From the NCBI RefSeq assembly GCF_003236295.1, contig NZ_POTW01000008.1, positions 50,973 through 114,972 on the forward strand: a stretch of DNA of 64,000 nucleotides, in the 5' to 3' direction. Under the pieces are notes generated by a model, which saw only the letters and a program-made list of their open reading frames with translations, was not told where the DNA came from and did no database searches. Below are positions 63,753 through 64,000 of this stretch, in pieces; the first letter of the stretch is position 1, and each line of letters begins with the position of its first letter. This DNA is from Jiangella anatolica (GTDB lineage Bacteria; Actinomycetota; Actinomycetes; Jiangellales; Jiangellaceae). The translations under genes were made by a program, and so were the position numbers.

Positions 63753-64000
63753 CTACCGCAGGACGCGGAAGACGAACCGCGCCTGGTCCGGGAGATGGTT
63801 CGGGTCGCCGTCGTAGTACGCCACGACGCTGTGCGGGCCGGGCTTGAGGTCGGACCCGGTCTCACAGCGGGCCGTGCCGTCCTCGACGACCGCGACACAC
63901 AGCGTCGTGCCGCGCGAGGTGAACCGCACCTCGCCGGTCGCCGCCCGCGAGAGGGTCGCCGTCAGCGCCGCGGGCCCACCGGACGGGACGGGGTCCGTCT
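63753..64000 (-). CDS. C-terminal end of an Ig-like-domain protein (truncated by window edge)
   Basis: The last 82 codons of a gene read leftward from the window edge and stop at 63753-63755. The peptide contains GPAALTATLSRAATGEVRFT, GTTLCVAVVEDGTARCETGS and PGPHSVVAYYDGDPNHLPDQ, ending RFVFRVLR. This is the typical pattern of a bacterial Ig-like (Big_3_5-type) repeat, with a Cys pair that may form a disulfide. Such domains sit at the ends of secreted enzymes and adhesins; the rest of the protein is outside the window. Confidence 0.72.
   Translation of the reverse strand, partial: TDPVPSGGPAALTATLSRAATGEVRFTSRGTTLCVAVVEDGTARCETGSDLKPGPHSVVAYYDGDPNHLPDQARFVFRVLR

Overview
The window is very GC-rich double-stranded chromosomal DNA with dense, strongly GC3-biased genes, frequent GTG starts, 4-bp ATGA/GTGA gene overlaps and actinobacterial core loci (glmU-prs-rplY-pth beside a tRNA-Gln, an IdeR/DmdR-like iron box). 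This points to a high-GC actinomycete, perhaps a soil lineage such as Jiangellales. The genus is inference only. No insertion sequence, phage or CRISPR array was seen.

Layout. 1-5 kb: a truncated LacI-type repressor diverges from a sugar isomerase (fucose/arabinose isomerase-like) and an FGGY kinase, followed by a YjbR protein and an SDR. 5-7.7 kb: a siderophore-interacting reductase under an iron box, an acetyltransferase and a secreted protein. 7.75-12.6 kb: a complete, overlapping five-gene galactose (Leloir) operon deoR-galT-galE-galK-galM with a repeated operator. 12.7-17.4 kb: two small membrane-anchored paralogues, a DUF2087 protein, a striking 25-bp-stem palindrome, an SDR, an Xre/MmyB regulator and phosphoglucomutase. 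17.5-27 kb: CNNM/CorC protein, trpS, 2'-5' RNA ligase-like protein, YihY, D,D-carboxypeptidase, MarR with trans-aconitate methyltransferase, a Pro-rich protein, and a desaturase-TetR operon. 27-32 kb: an HTH/endonuclease-like protein, tRNA-Gln(TTG), and the conserved glmU-prs-rplY-pth block.

32-48 kb is the most interesting part. A polyprenyl sugar-phosphate transferase, a SoxR/NmrA pair and cysQ-cysD-cysN lead into an accessory cluster: an AMP-forming ligase, a PLP decarboxylase and an acyl carrier protein (the type of trio found in exosortase/exopolysaccharide loci), a GNAT, two GT2 glycosyltransferases and a polysaccharide deacetylase. Directly behind them lies a compact lasso-peptide locus: PqqD-like RRE protein, two 44-residue precursors, an asparagine-synthetase-like cyclase lacking the glutaminase domain, a B2 transglutaminase-fold protease and an HPr-kinase-like protein. 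Both precursors have the Y-x-x-P-x-L-x3-G-x5-T leader signature, an inferred 25-residue core with Ala1 and Asp9 for ring closure, and a C-terminal Ser that the kinase could phosphorylate.

48-64 kb: a PPOx protein, a decayed methyltransferase, a GH25 lysozyme, a MerR-thioredoxin operon, a small operon of unknown function, an ABC exporter, an FkbM methyltransferase and a GT4 glycosyltransferase. Next is an 875-bp non-coding island with two copies of a 140-bp palindromic element. The window closes with an acetyltransferase, a hydrolase/HxlR divergent pair, a YdeP/FdhF-type molybdoenzyme with its sulfurtransferase FdhD, an acetyltransferase and a truncated Ig-like-domain protein.
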